This document shows, one piece after another, positions 1 to 5,586 of a stretch of DNA of 5,614 bases; the first letter of the stretch is position 1; each line of letters begins with the position of its first letter. The notes under the pieces were generated by a model, which saw nothing but the letters and a program-made list of their open reading frames with translations, made no database searches and was not told the DNA's origin. The DNA comes from Candidatus Omnitrophota bacterium (GTDB lineage Bacteria; Verrucomicrobiota; Verrucomicrobiia; Limisphaerales; UBA1319). The stretch covers positions 3,032-8,645 of the forward strand of contig JAMCZD010000130.1 in the NCBI GenBank assembly GCA_023473405.1, in the 5' to 3' direction. Both the position numbers and the translations under genes were made by a program.

Positions 1-1
1 C

Positions 2-562
2 GGCACTGTCGAGTTCATCGTAGACGACCACGGCCAGTTCTATTTCCTCGAGGTCAACAAACGCATCCAGGTCGAGCACCCCATCACCGAGGAGGTCACC
101 GGCATCGATTTGGTGCAGCAGCAAATCCTCATCAGCAGCGGCGAACCAATGCGGATTTCGCAAAACGACATCCAGTTCAAAGGCCACGCCATCGAGTGCC
201 GCATCAATGCCGAGGACCCATTCGATGACTTCCGCCCTTGCCCCGGCCGCATCGAAATGTACTACAGCCCCGGCGGACGCGGAGTGCGCGTGGACAGCCA
301 CGCCTACGCCGGTTACCTGATCCCGCCCAACTACGATTCTCTCTTGGGAAAGCTGATCACCTACGGCAAAGACCGCCGTGCTGCGATGGATAAAATGAGC
401 CGCGCCTTGGGCGAATATATGATCACCGGCATCAAAACCACCATCCCATTCGAACAAGCCATCCTCCAGGACCCCAACTTCCGGCGTGGCGTTTACTCCA
501 CCAATTTCGTCGATCAGCTCATGGGCGGTGCCCGCCGCGAATTGATCGAGGAACGCGCCTGA
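2..562 (+). CDS. accC: Biotin carboxylase subunit of acetyl-CoA carboxylase, C-terminal part (5' end outside window)
   Basis: AccC uses ATP and bicarbonate to carboxylate the biotin on AccB, the first half-reaction of acetyl-CoA carboxylase, which makes malonyl-CoA for fatty acid synthesis in the cytoplasm. The visible 186 residues are roughly the last 40 percent of the usual 450. They open inside the ATP-grasp core: FYFLEVNKRIQVEHP carries the metal and substrate residues matching E. coli E288, N290, R292, Q294 and E296. The C-terminal domain follows with AHAIECRINAEDP-like wording (here GHAIECRINAEDP), PGGRGVRVDSHAYAGY (the Arg matching R338) and YDSLLGKLITYG. The residue between the conserved Asn and Arg is Lys, where most AccC proteins have Thr. 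The frame is open from the first bases of the window and stops with TGA at 560-562. A propionyl- or pyruvate-type biotin carboxylase domain is less likely, because the protein ends where stand-alone AccC does. thiE starts 26 bases downstream. Confidence 0.95.
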   Translation, partial: GTVEFIVDDHGQFYFLEVNKRIQVEHPITEEVTGIDLVQQQILISSGEPMRISQNDIQFKGHAIECRINAEDPFDDFRPCPGRIEMYYSPGGRGVRVDSHAYAGYLIPPNYDSLLGKLITYGKDRRAAMDKMSRALGEYMITGIKTTIPFEQAILQDPNFRRGVYSTNFVDQLMGGARRELIEERA

Positions 563-588
563 TGCCCTATGCACGCCGCTAGCCGACG

Positions 589-1259
589 ATGAAACCGCTG
601 CTCGCTTGCCAGCTATACACCTTTGTCGATTTGAATTACCTGGGCGGACGCGCGCGAGCTTGGGCCAATGAACTCATGACATCGCCAGACAGCTCTGCGA
701 CGGCGGCGCCGATCTCATCCAACTCCGCGCCAAGAACTGTTCTCCCGCCACCGTTCAGGCCCTCGCCGAATCCATCCTCCCCATCACCGAATCAGCCGGC
801 GTCGGCCTGGTTATTAACGATTTCCTCCCTGTCGCCATCGCGGTACACGCCCCGGTTTGCCACCTGGGTCAGGAAGATTTCTTCGATGCCCGTTACACCC
901 ACGTCTCACAGATTGTGCCCCCAGGCTCACCACTGAAAATCGGTCTGAGCTCGCACTCGCCCGATCAGGCCAACCGCGCCTTGGCCGCCGGCGCCCATTA
1001 CCTCGGCGTGGGACCGGTCTTCGCTACCCGCACCAAGCCCTCCGCAACGCCGGCTACCATTGATTACGTGCATTGGGCGGCTACCCATGTGGACATCCCG
1101 TGGTTTGCCATCGGCGGCATTGATTTAACCAACCTGGATGAGGTCTTGGCCGCCGGCGCGCAACGGATTGCCGTGGTATCCGCCATCCTCACCGCGCCCG
1201 ATATCGCCCAGGCCTGCCGAAAGTTCAAGGACCGCCTGCCTAATATCCATGACTCATAA
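589..1259 (+). pseudogene. thiE: Thiamine-phosphate synthase, frameshifted near the N-terminus
   Basis: ThiE joins HMP-pyrophosphate and thiazole phosphate into thiamine monophosphate. The N-terminal strand (MKPLLACQLYTFVDLNYLGGR) reads in one frame from ATG 589. The rest reads in another frame, open from 672: DIARQLCDGGADLIQLRAKN, then IND (813-821), HLGQED (861-878), GPVFATRTK (1011-1037), AIGGID (1107-1124) and VVSAI (1173-1187). All the pyrophosphate, metal and thiazole-binding motifs of the family are present, so only the junction is damaged. The second frame has a TGA at 669-671 and no ATG, GTG or TTG before GTG 915, so it cannot start on its own upstream of the catalytic motifs. Compared with relatives, the spacer between GGR and DIARQ seems about 17 bases too long, which would give the observed shift. 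Joined, the protein would be about 220 residues, normal for ThiE. No clear ribosome site precedes 589. Either a recent pseudogene or a sequencing error. Confidence 0.85.
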
Positions 1260-1330
1260 TGACGATCCGCTGGTCGATCGAGCCTGCCTTTCCCACGACG
1301 CCCTCCCTAACAAACAAAGAGAACTGCATT

Positions 1331-2251
1331 ATGCCAAAAACTAAAAATGCCGCCCCTGTCCTGATGGTTGGTTCCGTCGCCCTCGATTCCATCAAAACCG
1401 CCAAAGCCGATAAGCCGCGTCTCCTCGGCGGTTCAGCCAGCCACGCCGCCCTGGCCGCAAGCTTCTTCGCCCCAGTCCAGCTCGTCGGTATCGTCGGAGA
1501 CGATTTCCCTAAATCATACCTGCAGCTCTACCAAAGGCACGGAATCGATCTCGCCGGCCTCCAAGTGGCGCATGGCAAAACCTTTCACTGGGCCGGCGAA
1601 TACGAGGTCGACATGAACCGGCGCCGGACCCTGCGGACCGAGTTAGGTGTGTTTGCATCCTTTTCGCCTCAACTGCCCGACACCTATGTCCGCACTCCAT
1701 TTGTCTTGCTCGGCAACATCGCCCCGTCGCTTCAACACCATGTCCTCGATCAAATGCGGAATCCCCGCCTCGTGGTAGCCGATACGATGGACCTTTGGCT
1801 CAATACCGCGCTGGGCGACCTGCTCAAATTACTGCGCCGGATCGATGTCTTGGTCATCAACGATACCGAAGCCTGCCAACTCGCCAATGAGTCCAACGTA
1901 ATCACCGCCGCCGCCCGCATCCACCGCCTCGGCCCTAAGTATGTCATCGTGAAAAAGGGCGAACACGGCGCCATCTTGTCAACCCCTGCGGGTCTGTTCC
2001 TGGCTCCCGCCGTTCCCCTGAAAAAAGTGGTCGACCCAACCGGAGCCGGCGACTCATTTGCGGGCGGCTTTCTGGGATACCTTGCCTCCTGTCGTGGTCC
2101 GCTCGAAAACCACCTGCGCCGCGCCGTCATTTACGGCACTGTGGTGGCATCCTTCTGCTGCGAAGGCTTCGGCCTCAGCGGCACCGCCCGCGCCACCCGC
2201 GCCATGATTGAAGAACGAGTTCGGGCCTTGGAAAAATTGGTTCGCTTTTAA
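1331..2251 (+). CDS. PfkB/ribokinase-family carbohydrate (or nucleoside) kinase
   Basis: A cytoplasmic kinase of 306 residues that should move the ATP gamma-phosphate to a hydroxyl of a sugar or nucleoside; the substrate cannot be read from the sequence. Family marks run in order: VGSVALDS near residue 13, the GG turn at 33-34 (LLGGSASHAA), the glycine-rich VGIVGDDFP at 52-60, the Mg-binding NxxE motif at 177-180 (INDTEA), and the signature DPTGAGDSFAGGF at 235-247 with catalytic Asp 241. Length is normal. ATG 1331 is preferred because it has an AAAGAGAA purine stretch seven bases upstream and begins just before the conserved core. The same frame is open from ATG 1259, which overlaps the thiE stop as TAATG, but those 24 extra residues do not look like the family. 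It lies 71 bases after thiE on the same strand. ThiD and ThiM are distant members of the superfamily, but the NDTE and DPTGAGDSF wording is closer to sugar and adenosine kinases. Confidence 0.9.
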   Translation: MPKTKNAAPVLMVGSVALDSIKTAKADKPRLLGGSASHAALAASFFAPVQLVGIVGDDFPKSYLQLYQRHGIDLAGLQVAHGKTFHWAGEYEVDMNRRRTLRTELGVFASFSPQLPDTYVRTPFVLLGNIAPSLQHHVLDQMRNPRLVVADTMDLWLNTALGDLLKLLRRIDVLVINDTEACQLANESNVITAAARIHRLGPKYVIVKKGEHGAILSTPAGLFLAPAVPLKKVVDPTGAGDSFAGGFLGYLASCRGPLENHLRRAVIYGTVVASFCCEGFGLSGTARATRAMIEERVRALEKLVRF

Positions 2252-2272
2252 AGGCCTGGCTGGTAACAATAA

Positions 2273-2290
2273 ATGTCCCGATCAGGACAT
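2273..2290. repeat. Interrupted palindrome after the kinase gene
   Basis: ATGTCC (2273-2278) and GGACAT (2285-2290) are perfect inverted copies around CGATCA. The central GATC is itself a palindrome, so 16 of 18 bases are symmetric. It lies 21 bases after the kinase stop and is followed by AAAA. It could be a weak transcript-end hairpin or a protein-binding site; nothing decides between them. Confidence 0.4.
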
Positions 2291-2524
2291 AAAACCGTCA
2301 CCACCTCCGTAGCAGCCGGCGTGAGCCGGCTCTGACTTTTTCCTCACTCGCCTACACCGCTGGGGAACCGCGCAAGAAAACAAATGATCGAACTCACATT
2401 TGATGCTACACCCTTCCTTTGCCTTCCCAGCCAGTGGAAAGGTCTCAACTTCATTGGTCAGTGATTGGACGTGGAAGCCGAGAATGACACCAGGCGCGAC
2501 CATCCGAATTTCGATTGTCTTCAT
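2282..2524 (-). CDS. Doubtful 80-residue reading frame overlapping the end of the membrane-protein gene
   Basis: On the - strand, ATG 2524-2522 overlaps the TGA of the membrane-protein gene (2523-2521) as ATGA, the usual geometry for translational coupling. The frame begins MKTIEIRMVAPGVILGF and ends SEPAHAGCYGGGDGFMS. No domain is recognised and there is no signal peptide or membrane segment. Against it being a gene: its last 20 or so codons are simply the reverse complement of the terminator hairpin and palindrome of the opposite operon, and its third codon positions are not clearly GC-biased. The overlap may be chance. Apart from this frame, the 2342-2520 stretch shows nothing. Confidence 0.2.
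   Translation of the reverse strand: MKTIEIRMVAPGVILGFHVQSLTNEVETFPLAGKAKEGCSIKCEFDHLFSCAVPQRCRRVRKKSEPAHAGCYGGGDGFMS
2314..2341 (+). terminator. Probable intrinsic terminator of the accC-thiE-kinase operon
   Basis: A perfect seven-base stem, AGCCGGC (2314-2320) with GCCGGCT (2325-2331), closes a GTGA loop, which is a stable GNRA-type tetraloop in RNA. A run of five T follows at 2337-2341, five bases after the stem. It lies 62 bases past the kinase stop on the same strand, where a terminator is expected between convergent genes. The opposite strand has the stem but no T run after it. The CTGAC spacer is longer than ideal, so it may instead be a dispersed palindromic element that happens to serve as a terminator. 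Confidence 0.6.
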
Positions 2525-3324
2525 GAATTCGGACGACCACCCACGGCCTCGGCGGTTGGCGACGGCTCGAGCACCGCCGGCGCTTCTATCCTCAAGTGCA
2601 GGATTGCCTTCAGCCGTTCCCGGTGAAACGAATTGGCAAAAGACAAGACCATGAACGGCGTCAGCGTTACAAAACAAATTCCCGCCATAAGAAAAACCGC
2701 GATACTAAGTTGGAGCCACGGCGCCCTCCCGCCTGAAGCCGCCACCGCTATGAGCATGAATGGGACCGTCACCACCAACCAGGTCGCCGGTATCAACAGG
2801 ATCAGCCACAAACACACCGCAAACGGATGATACCCGCCCCGGCACAACAAACCGGTCAGGCTCACGGCAATCGAGACCACTAGCACGCCCAGGCCGAGCA
2901 AGAGAATCTGTTGGACCATTTGGAGCCCGCCGCTTTCCCACCCCTGTTGAATCACGCACGCACAAATACTATAACCAGCCAGCACCCCAAACATCGCCGC
3001 AAACGTAACGAATCGATACCGACGCCCGAAACTACCCGCCGCCAGCCACACCGCCGCCAAGCCCAAAGCCAGCGCGCTGCTGAACCCGAGGAGAATATCG
3101 AGCAACTCAGTTGGCAGAAATTCCAGGTTCGAACGCAGGACCGTTTGGAGGCTGATTAAAGCCACCAGGGGCAGCCAGATCAACCAAGCCCCGAGGTGAC
3201 GGTTCGGCTTCAACATCAGCAGCAAGGCGATGCCCAACCATGGCAGAAGTGCGAAGACCGCTCCTGGCTCGCCCCAATTCGAACTCCAATTGTAGGCTAC
3301 CGCCGCCCCTTCGGTTGGGCCCAA
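2521..3324 (-). CDS. Polytopic membrane protein of unknown function
   Basis: I do not recognise the family. The 267-residue translation is very hydrophobic, with about seven likely transmembrane helices near residues 21-38, 45-62, 74-97, 105-125, 134-160, 168-198 and 203-230, followed by a polar, proline-rich cytoplasm-like tail of about 35 residues (HRERLKAILHLR then PSPTAEAVGGRPNS). No catalytic motif, transporter signature or binding loop stands out. The start is uncertain. TTG 3324 is the first TTG of a frame open back to 3408, CTG 3333 is possible, and no in-frame ATG exists in that stretch. No good ribosome site precedes TTG 3324. The gene follows the secreted-protein gene by 84 bases on the same strand and in the same frame, so the two are probably one transcript and their products may work together at the envelope. 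Confidence 0.7.
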   Translation of the reverse strand: MGPTEGAAVAYNWSSNWGEPGAVFALLPWLGIALLLMLKPNRHLGAWLIWLPLVALISLQTVLRSNLEFLPTELLDILLGFSSALALGLAAVWLAAGSFGRRYRFVTFAAMFGVLAGYSICACVIQQGWESGGLQMVQQILLLGLGVLVVSIAVSLTGLLCRGGYHPFAVCLWLILLIPATWLVVTVPFMLIAVAASGGRAPWLQLSIAVFLMAGICFVTLTPFMVLSFANSFHRERLKAILHLRIEAPAVLEPSPTAEAVGGRPNS

Positions 3325-3408
3325 CCCGCCCAGGTTGGCAATCGAGACTATCTTGAGTTCACCGGAGCAGGTCGGGGGTACTCGCCATGAGTACGAGCAG
3401 GTGTTGCC

Positions 3409-4641
3409 TCACCCAAATTGAAACCTGCCCGAATCGATCTTCTTCCCCCCTTGATAAACGGCGAACTCGGGTGGCTTTGCGCGGTTCATGCTCGCCAATT
3501 CGTAAACGTCCCCGCCGGCGCCGCGCACTTGGTAGCTGAACTGGAGCAATGGCCCGCGCCGGGTGACTGCCACGAAATTGGTCAACGGTCCGCCACCCTC
3601 GAGCAACGCCGGTTTTTGGTCCGAAATGACGATGGTTTTGGTTCCGTCGGATCGCGGAGAGCGGAAGGCCTCGGTGCCGTTGTTGTCAAGCCTAATTGCC
3701 GCTTGCGTATAGCGGCCAACCGGGACTTTGGTGACTGGCACCGGCTTATCCAGTACCACCACGTATGGGCCACCCTCCAAAACCAATCGTTGGACGAAAT
3801 CACCGGTTATCCTCAACTCACCCAGGGCGGGTTGTTCCTCGGTGAACTGAAGCTCGAGCTGGGTTTTGCCATCCCGCACCACCGCGCGCCGGTTCAACGC
3901 ATAGGCGTGATTGCCAACAAACAGCTTCGGGTTAAACGAAACCGCGACCGAGGCGACTTCATCAGCCCGAAACGGCTTGTTGCGTCCATCCCACGGACGC
4001 ACCAGAATCCGATCGCTCCGCGCGGTCGATAATCGAGCACCTGGATTTTCCAAAATACCGACCTGCGATTCGCGTCCGGCGAGGGTAATTTTGGCCTGCC
4101 AGAACGACCGCAAGCCCGCGTAGGCGGAGCAACCGCTCCCAAATCGATAGAGGTTGAGGTCCATGACCGCGTTCCGCTCACCCGACGCAAAGACGAGCGG
4201 CACGCGGACGGCGCTGAATGTCTGGATGTTCCCGCGTTGCCCATTCTGGCTGCTGAATACGCCGGACGGGTCATCGGTAAAGTCCTGGTTCCGATTCAGA
4301 TCGAGATAGAGCTTGCCGGCCGGTTGGTCCCAAATAAACGATAGACCGTTGGTGGAATGGCTGCCGTATTCGAGTGTGCCGCGGATCATACCGGTCCGAG
4401 ACAAATCGGGCTCTTTCCTGAATGGTGTGGACTGCCGCGAGACCGATATATTCCAGTTCAGAAAGCTGAAGGGGGCTTCTTTAAAATCGAGATAAGCTGT
4501 TTGGACCGGGCCGGTTTGCGGCGCCTCTTTTGCAGTATCATCAGCGGCGTCGAGCCCCGGGACCCCGATCATCATCACCGCATACCAGGCCAGTCGCAGG
4601 ACGACCTTGCACCTGTCGAGCGCTTGCCGCGCGGCCTTCAT
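3409..4641 (-). CDS. Secreted protein of unknown function with an EF-hand-like DLNRNQDFTDD loop
   Basis: A protein of 410 residues if started at ATG 4641. I prefer this start because it gives a proper signal peptide: basic MKAARQALDRCK, hydrophobic VVLRLAWYAVMMIGVPG, and a likely cut in GLDAAD. The frame continues 12 codons upstream to ATG 4677, and that extension (MTCNGGYVGTHG) would spoil the signal. The mature part looks like beta-rich domains. Near residues 114-124 it has DLNRNQDFTDD, an Asp/Asn ladder of the calcium-loop type common in exported planctomycete and verrucomicrobial proteins. The first mature domain (about 45-200) surrounds this loop; the later part (about 230-410) reads as repeated strands ending YQGGKKIDSGRFQFG. 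No enzyme signature, cell-wall anchor or lipobox was found. It precedes the membrane-protein gene by 84 bases and points away from the non-coding block on the right. Confidence 0.8.
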   Translation of the reverse strand: MKAARQALDRCKVVLRLAWYAVMMIGVPGLDAADDTAKEAPQTGPVQTAYLDFKEAPFSFLNWNISVSRQSTPFRKEPDLSRTGMIRGTLEYGSHSTNGLSFIWDQPAGKLYLDLNRNQDFTDDPSGVFSSQNGQRGNIQTFSAVRVPLVFASGERNAVMDLNLYRFGSGCSAYAGLRSFWQAKITLAGRESQVGILENPGARLSTARSDRILVRPWDGRNKPFRADEVASVAVSFNPKLFVGNHAYALNRRAVVRDGKTQLELQFTEEQPALGELRITGDFVQRLVLEGGPYVVVLDKPVPVTKVPVGRYTQAAIRLDNNGTEAFRSPRSDGTKTIVISDQKPALLEGGGPLTNFVAVTRRGPLLQFSYQVRGAGGDVYELASMNRAKPPEFAVYQGGKKIDSGRFQFG

Positions 4642-4677
4642 GCCATGGGTCCCAACATACCCGCCATTACATGTCAT

Positions 4678-4998
4678 TCCATGACAAACATCAAGAATAA
4701 ATTGGTTAAAGAAACGACAGCTTGGCCATCCCTATCAGCTATTCGCCATCCGCTATTTGTTATTTTCAGACTTCCATGATACCATCCGGAACCAATCATA
4801 TGAGTCTGGGCGGTGGCGCCACGCAAAACCAAAACAGAACATGAAAAAAGCAAAGCTTGCCGGCTTTTAGCGATAGGCCGGTTTGGGCTGTTTGTGGCGT
4901 TGCAGATCGAATAATGAGGTTGTCGTTGATGCCTCGGCAAATGCCCCAGAGATTGCCTTGCGCACCGATTAAAATCGCGCTTGCAATCGTCTTCGTCT
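4678..4998. other. Non-coding stretch upstream of the secreted-protein gene
   Basis: No convincing gene lies here. The open frames on either strand have no recognisable content, and one of them translates the heptamer tract. It must hold the promoter of the secreted-protein operon (leftward), but I cannot pick out a clear -35/-10 pair. Small marks seen are a 10-base perfect palindrome GTGGCGCCAC at 4813-4822 and, read leftward, a weak AAAGC/GCTTT hairpin (about 4857-4872) followed by six T (4846-4851), which could be a minor terminator on the - strand. Confidence 0.5.
4738..4765 (+). repeat. Degenerate tandem heptamer repeat
   Basis: Four seven-base units run head to tail: GCTATTC, GCCATCC, GCTATTT and GTTATTT. 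The consensus is near GCTATTC. A further GCCATCC lies just upstream at 4725-4731, out of the seven-base register by one base, so the tract may have been longer. It lies in the intergenic space upstream of the secreted-protein gene. Heptamer short tandem repeats are known from intergenic regions of several bacterial groups, cyanobacteria in particular; a link to those is only an analogy. Confidence 0.55.
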
Positions 4999-5009
4999 GT
5001 CGGTACAGA
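4981..5009 (+). promoter_or_regulatory. Possible promoter in front of the partial tRNA copy
   Basis: TTGCAA (4981-4986) and TACAGA (5004-5009) are 17 bases apart, matching a sigma-70 promoter at four and three of six positions. Transcription would start near 5016, about ten bases before the copied tRNA start at 5027. The -10-like half lies inside the 46-base duplicated segment; the -35-like half lies outside it, where the true tRNA gene cannot be compared because the window ends. The match is weak and this is a suggestion only. Confidence 0.25.
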
Positions 5010-5044
5010 TTAAACGCACACTGGGCGCGGGTGTGGTTCAATGG
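4999..5044 (+). repeat. Left arm of a 46-bp perfect inverted repeat: leader and first 18 bases of tRNA-Gly
   Basis: These 46 bases are the exact reverse complement of 5569-5614. They contain the 28 bases in front of the tRNA-Gly(CCC) gene and its first 18 bases (GCGGGTGTGGTTCAATGG at 5027-5044), then diverge inside the D loop. The rest of a tRNA does not follow, so this is a partial copy and not a gene. The right arm reaches the last base of the window, so the repeat may be longer than 46. Confidence 0.9.
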
Positions 5045-5400
5045 CTGTCCGGGTGGATAGTGTTTCCGGCAAGCAAGCGTGGGACGCCACCCGGATCACT
5101 GGGATTTGGTAAACGCCCGCAAGCCTCACTTGGTGAAACGCCAAGACAGCCTTTCTTTGGTTTCCGGAAGACAACCCGTCTTGACGCCTTGTCAAGATGG
5201 CAGTGCATGGTTGCACAGGTTGCTTTTCTTCGGTTCCTCCCTTCGGTTGGCCGAGTGGCTAGGATGAGGCGGGGCATGGGCCTGGCGGCGGGGGGGTAGG
5301 GGAACCTGGCACATTGCCGAGTGCACGTAAGCGGCGCGGCCAGGTTAACCGGTTTGGACCCGCTTCCGGGTGGCTTCCGGTTGCCGCCCTGACAACCTTG
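5045..5400 (+). other. Hairpin-dense non-coding segment, possible structured RNA
   Basis: No plausible protein gene is present. Stems seen by eye: 5048-5056 with 5087-5095 (9 pairs); 5129-5135 with 5139-5145 (7 pairs, AAA loop); 5176-5185 with 5191-5200 (10 pairs, one G-T); 5203-5207 with 5212-5216; 5242-5246 with 5251-5255; 5303-5310 with 5339-5346 (8 pairs) enclosing 5315-5319 with 5332-5336; and 5347-5352 with 5377-5382 enclosing 5358-5362 with 5367-5371 (CTTC loop). GGTTG 5379-5383 can also pair with CAACC 5393-5397, competing with the last outer stem. I could not match it to RNase P RNA, tmRNA, SRP RNA, 6S RNA or a riboswitch. It could be a structured RNA on either strand, a small element or decayed sequence. 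Confidence 0.35.
5271..5302 (+). other. G-rich tract with quadruplex potential
   Basis: G runs of 4, 3, 7 and 4 occur within 32 bases: 5271-5274, 5278-5280, 5290-5296 and 5299-5302. One spacer is nine bases long, but the run of seven can supply two G triplets, so a quadruplex is possible on this strand. It sits just before the two-tier hairpin at 5303-5346. Confidence 0.4.
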
Positions 5401-5421
5401 GAAAACCCTGAATTCTGGTGC

Positions 5422-5447
5422 GGTCGTTAGCAGTGGACGTTAGCAGT
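5422..5447 (+). repeat. Two tandem copies of a 13-base unit
   Basis: GGTCGTTAGCAGT (5422-5434) is followed directly by GGACGTTAGCAGT (5435-5447), identical at 12 of 13 positions. It lies between the hairpin-rich segment and the 3' end of the tRNA gene. Nothing else is recognised between 5448 and 5512. Confidence 0.7.
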
Positions 5448-5512
5448 TGCCCCTTTTAGGTAGTATATGAAACCCACGTAACATATTGATCTTAAAGGAG
5501 TTAATTGGGGTT

Positions 5513-5586
5513 TGGAGCGGGTGAAGGGAATCGAACCCTCGCTTCAGGCTTGGGCAGCCCGCGTTCTACCATTGAACCACACCCGC
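5513..5586 (-). tRNA. tRNA-Gly(CCC), CCA end encoded, with G at position 33
   Basis: Read on the - strand, all cloverleaf stems form. Acceptor GCGGGTG pairs with CACCCGC; D stem GTTC with GAAC around AATGGTA; anticodon stem CGGGC with GCCTG (one G-T); T stem GAGGG with CCCTT around TTCGATT. The discriminator is T and CCA is encoded, giving 74 bases. The T arm and the general wording resemble E. coli tRNA-Gly(CCC). The anticodon loop is TGCCCAA, so the anticodon is CCC, decoding GGG, but position 33 is G (plus-strand C at 5555) where nearly all tRNAs have U for the loop turn. Reading the anticodon as GCC instead would break the anticodon stem. The gene may be functional, a non-decoding variant, a pseudogene, or carry a base error. 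Confidence 0.9.

Noticed and set aside
1259..1330. Upstream ATG 1259 overlapping the thiE stop as the kinase start
   Set aside because: The 24 added residues do not resemble the family, while ATG 1331 has a purine-rich ribosome site and sits just before the conserved core.
1750..2130. 126-codon open frame on the - strand inside the kinase gene
   Set aside because: It is antisense to the NDTE and DPTGAGDSF coding region and rich in Arg, Ser and Pro, as expected of a GC-rich shadow.
3418..4032. 204-codon open frame on the + strand
   Set aside because: It lies wholly antisense to the secreted-protein gene, whose signal peptide and motif are convincing; the antisense translation has no recognisable content.
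4725..4765. Heptamer tract as a CRISPR array
   Set aside because: The units are seven bases long with no spacers and no cas genes nearby.
4674..4940. 88-codon open frame on the - strand
   Set aside because: It translates the heptamer tract and has no domain or signal; it looks like chance.
5027..5098. A second, decayed full tRNA-Gly starting at the copied 5' end
   Set aside because: CACCCGGATCA at 5088-5098 could mimic the acceptor 3' side at about tRNA length, but the middle has no D, anticodon or T arm similarity, and CCACCCGGA pairs better with TCCGGGTGG at 5048-5056.
5246..5269. TTGGCCGAGTGGCT resembling the D arm of a serine tRNA
   Set aside because: No matching acceptor, anticodon or T arm follows, and the local bases form another small hairpin.
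5038..5277. 79-codon open frame on the - strand through the hairpin block
   Set aside because: It crosses several inverted repeats, has no recognised motif, and part of it begins in the tRNA copy.
5045..5400. RNase P RNA, tmRNA, SRP RNA, 6S RNA or group I/II intron
   Set aside because: None of the conserved core motifs of these RNAs could be found on either strand by eye.
5495..5507. AAGGAG followed by TTG as a gene start
   Set aside because: The resulting frame runs through the tRNA gene and stops soon after it; no protein content.
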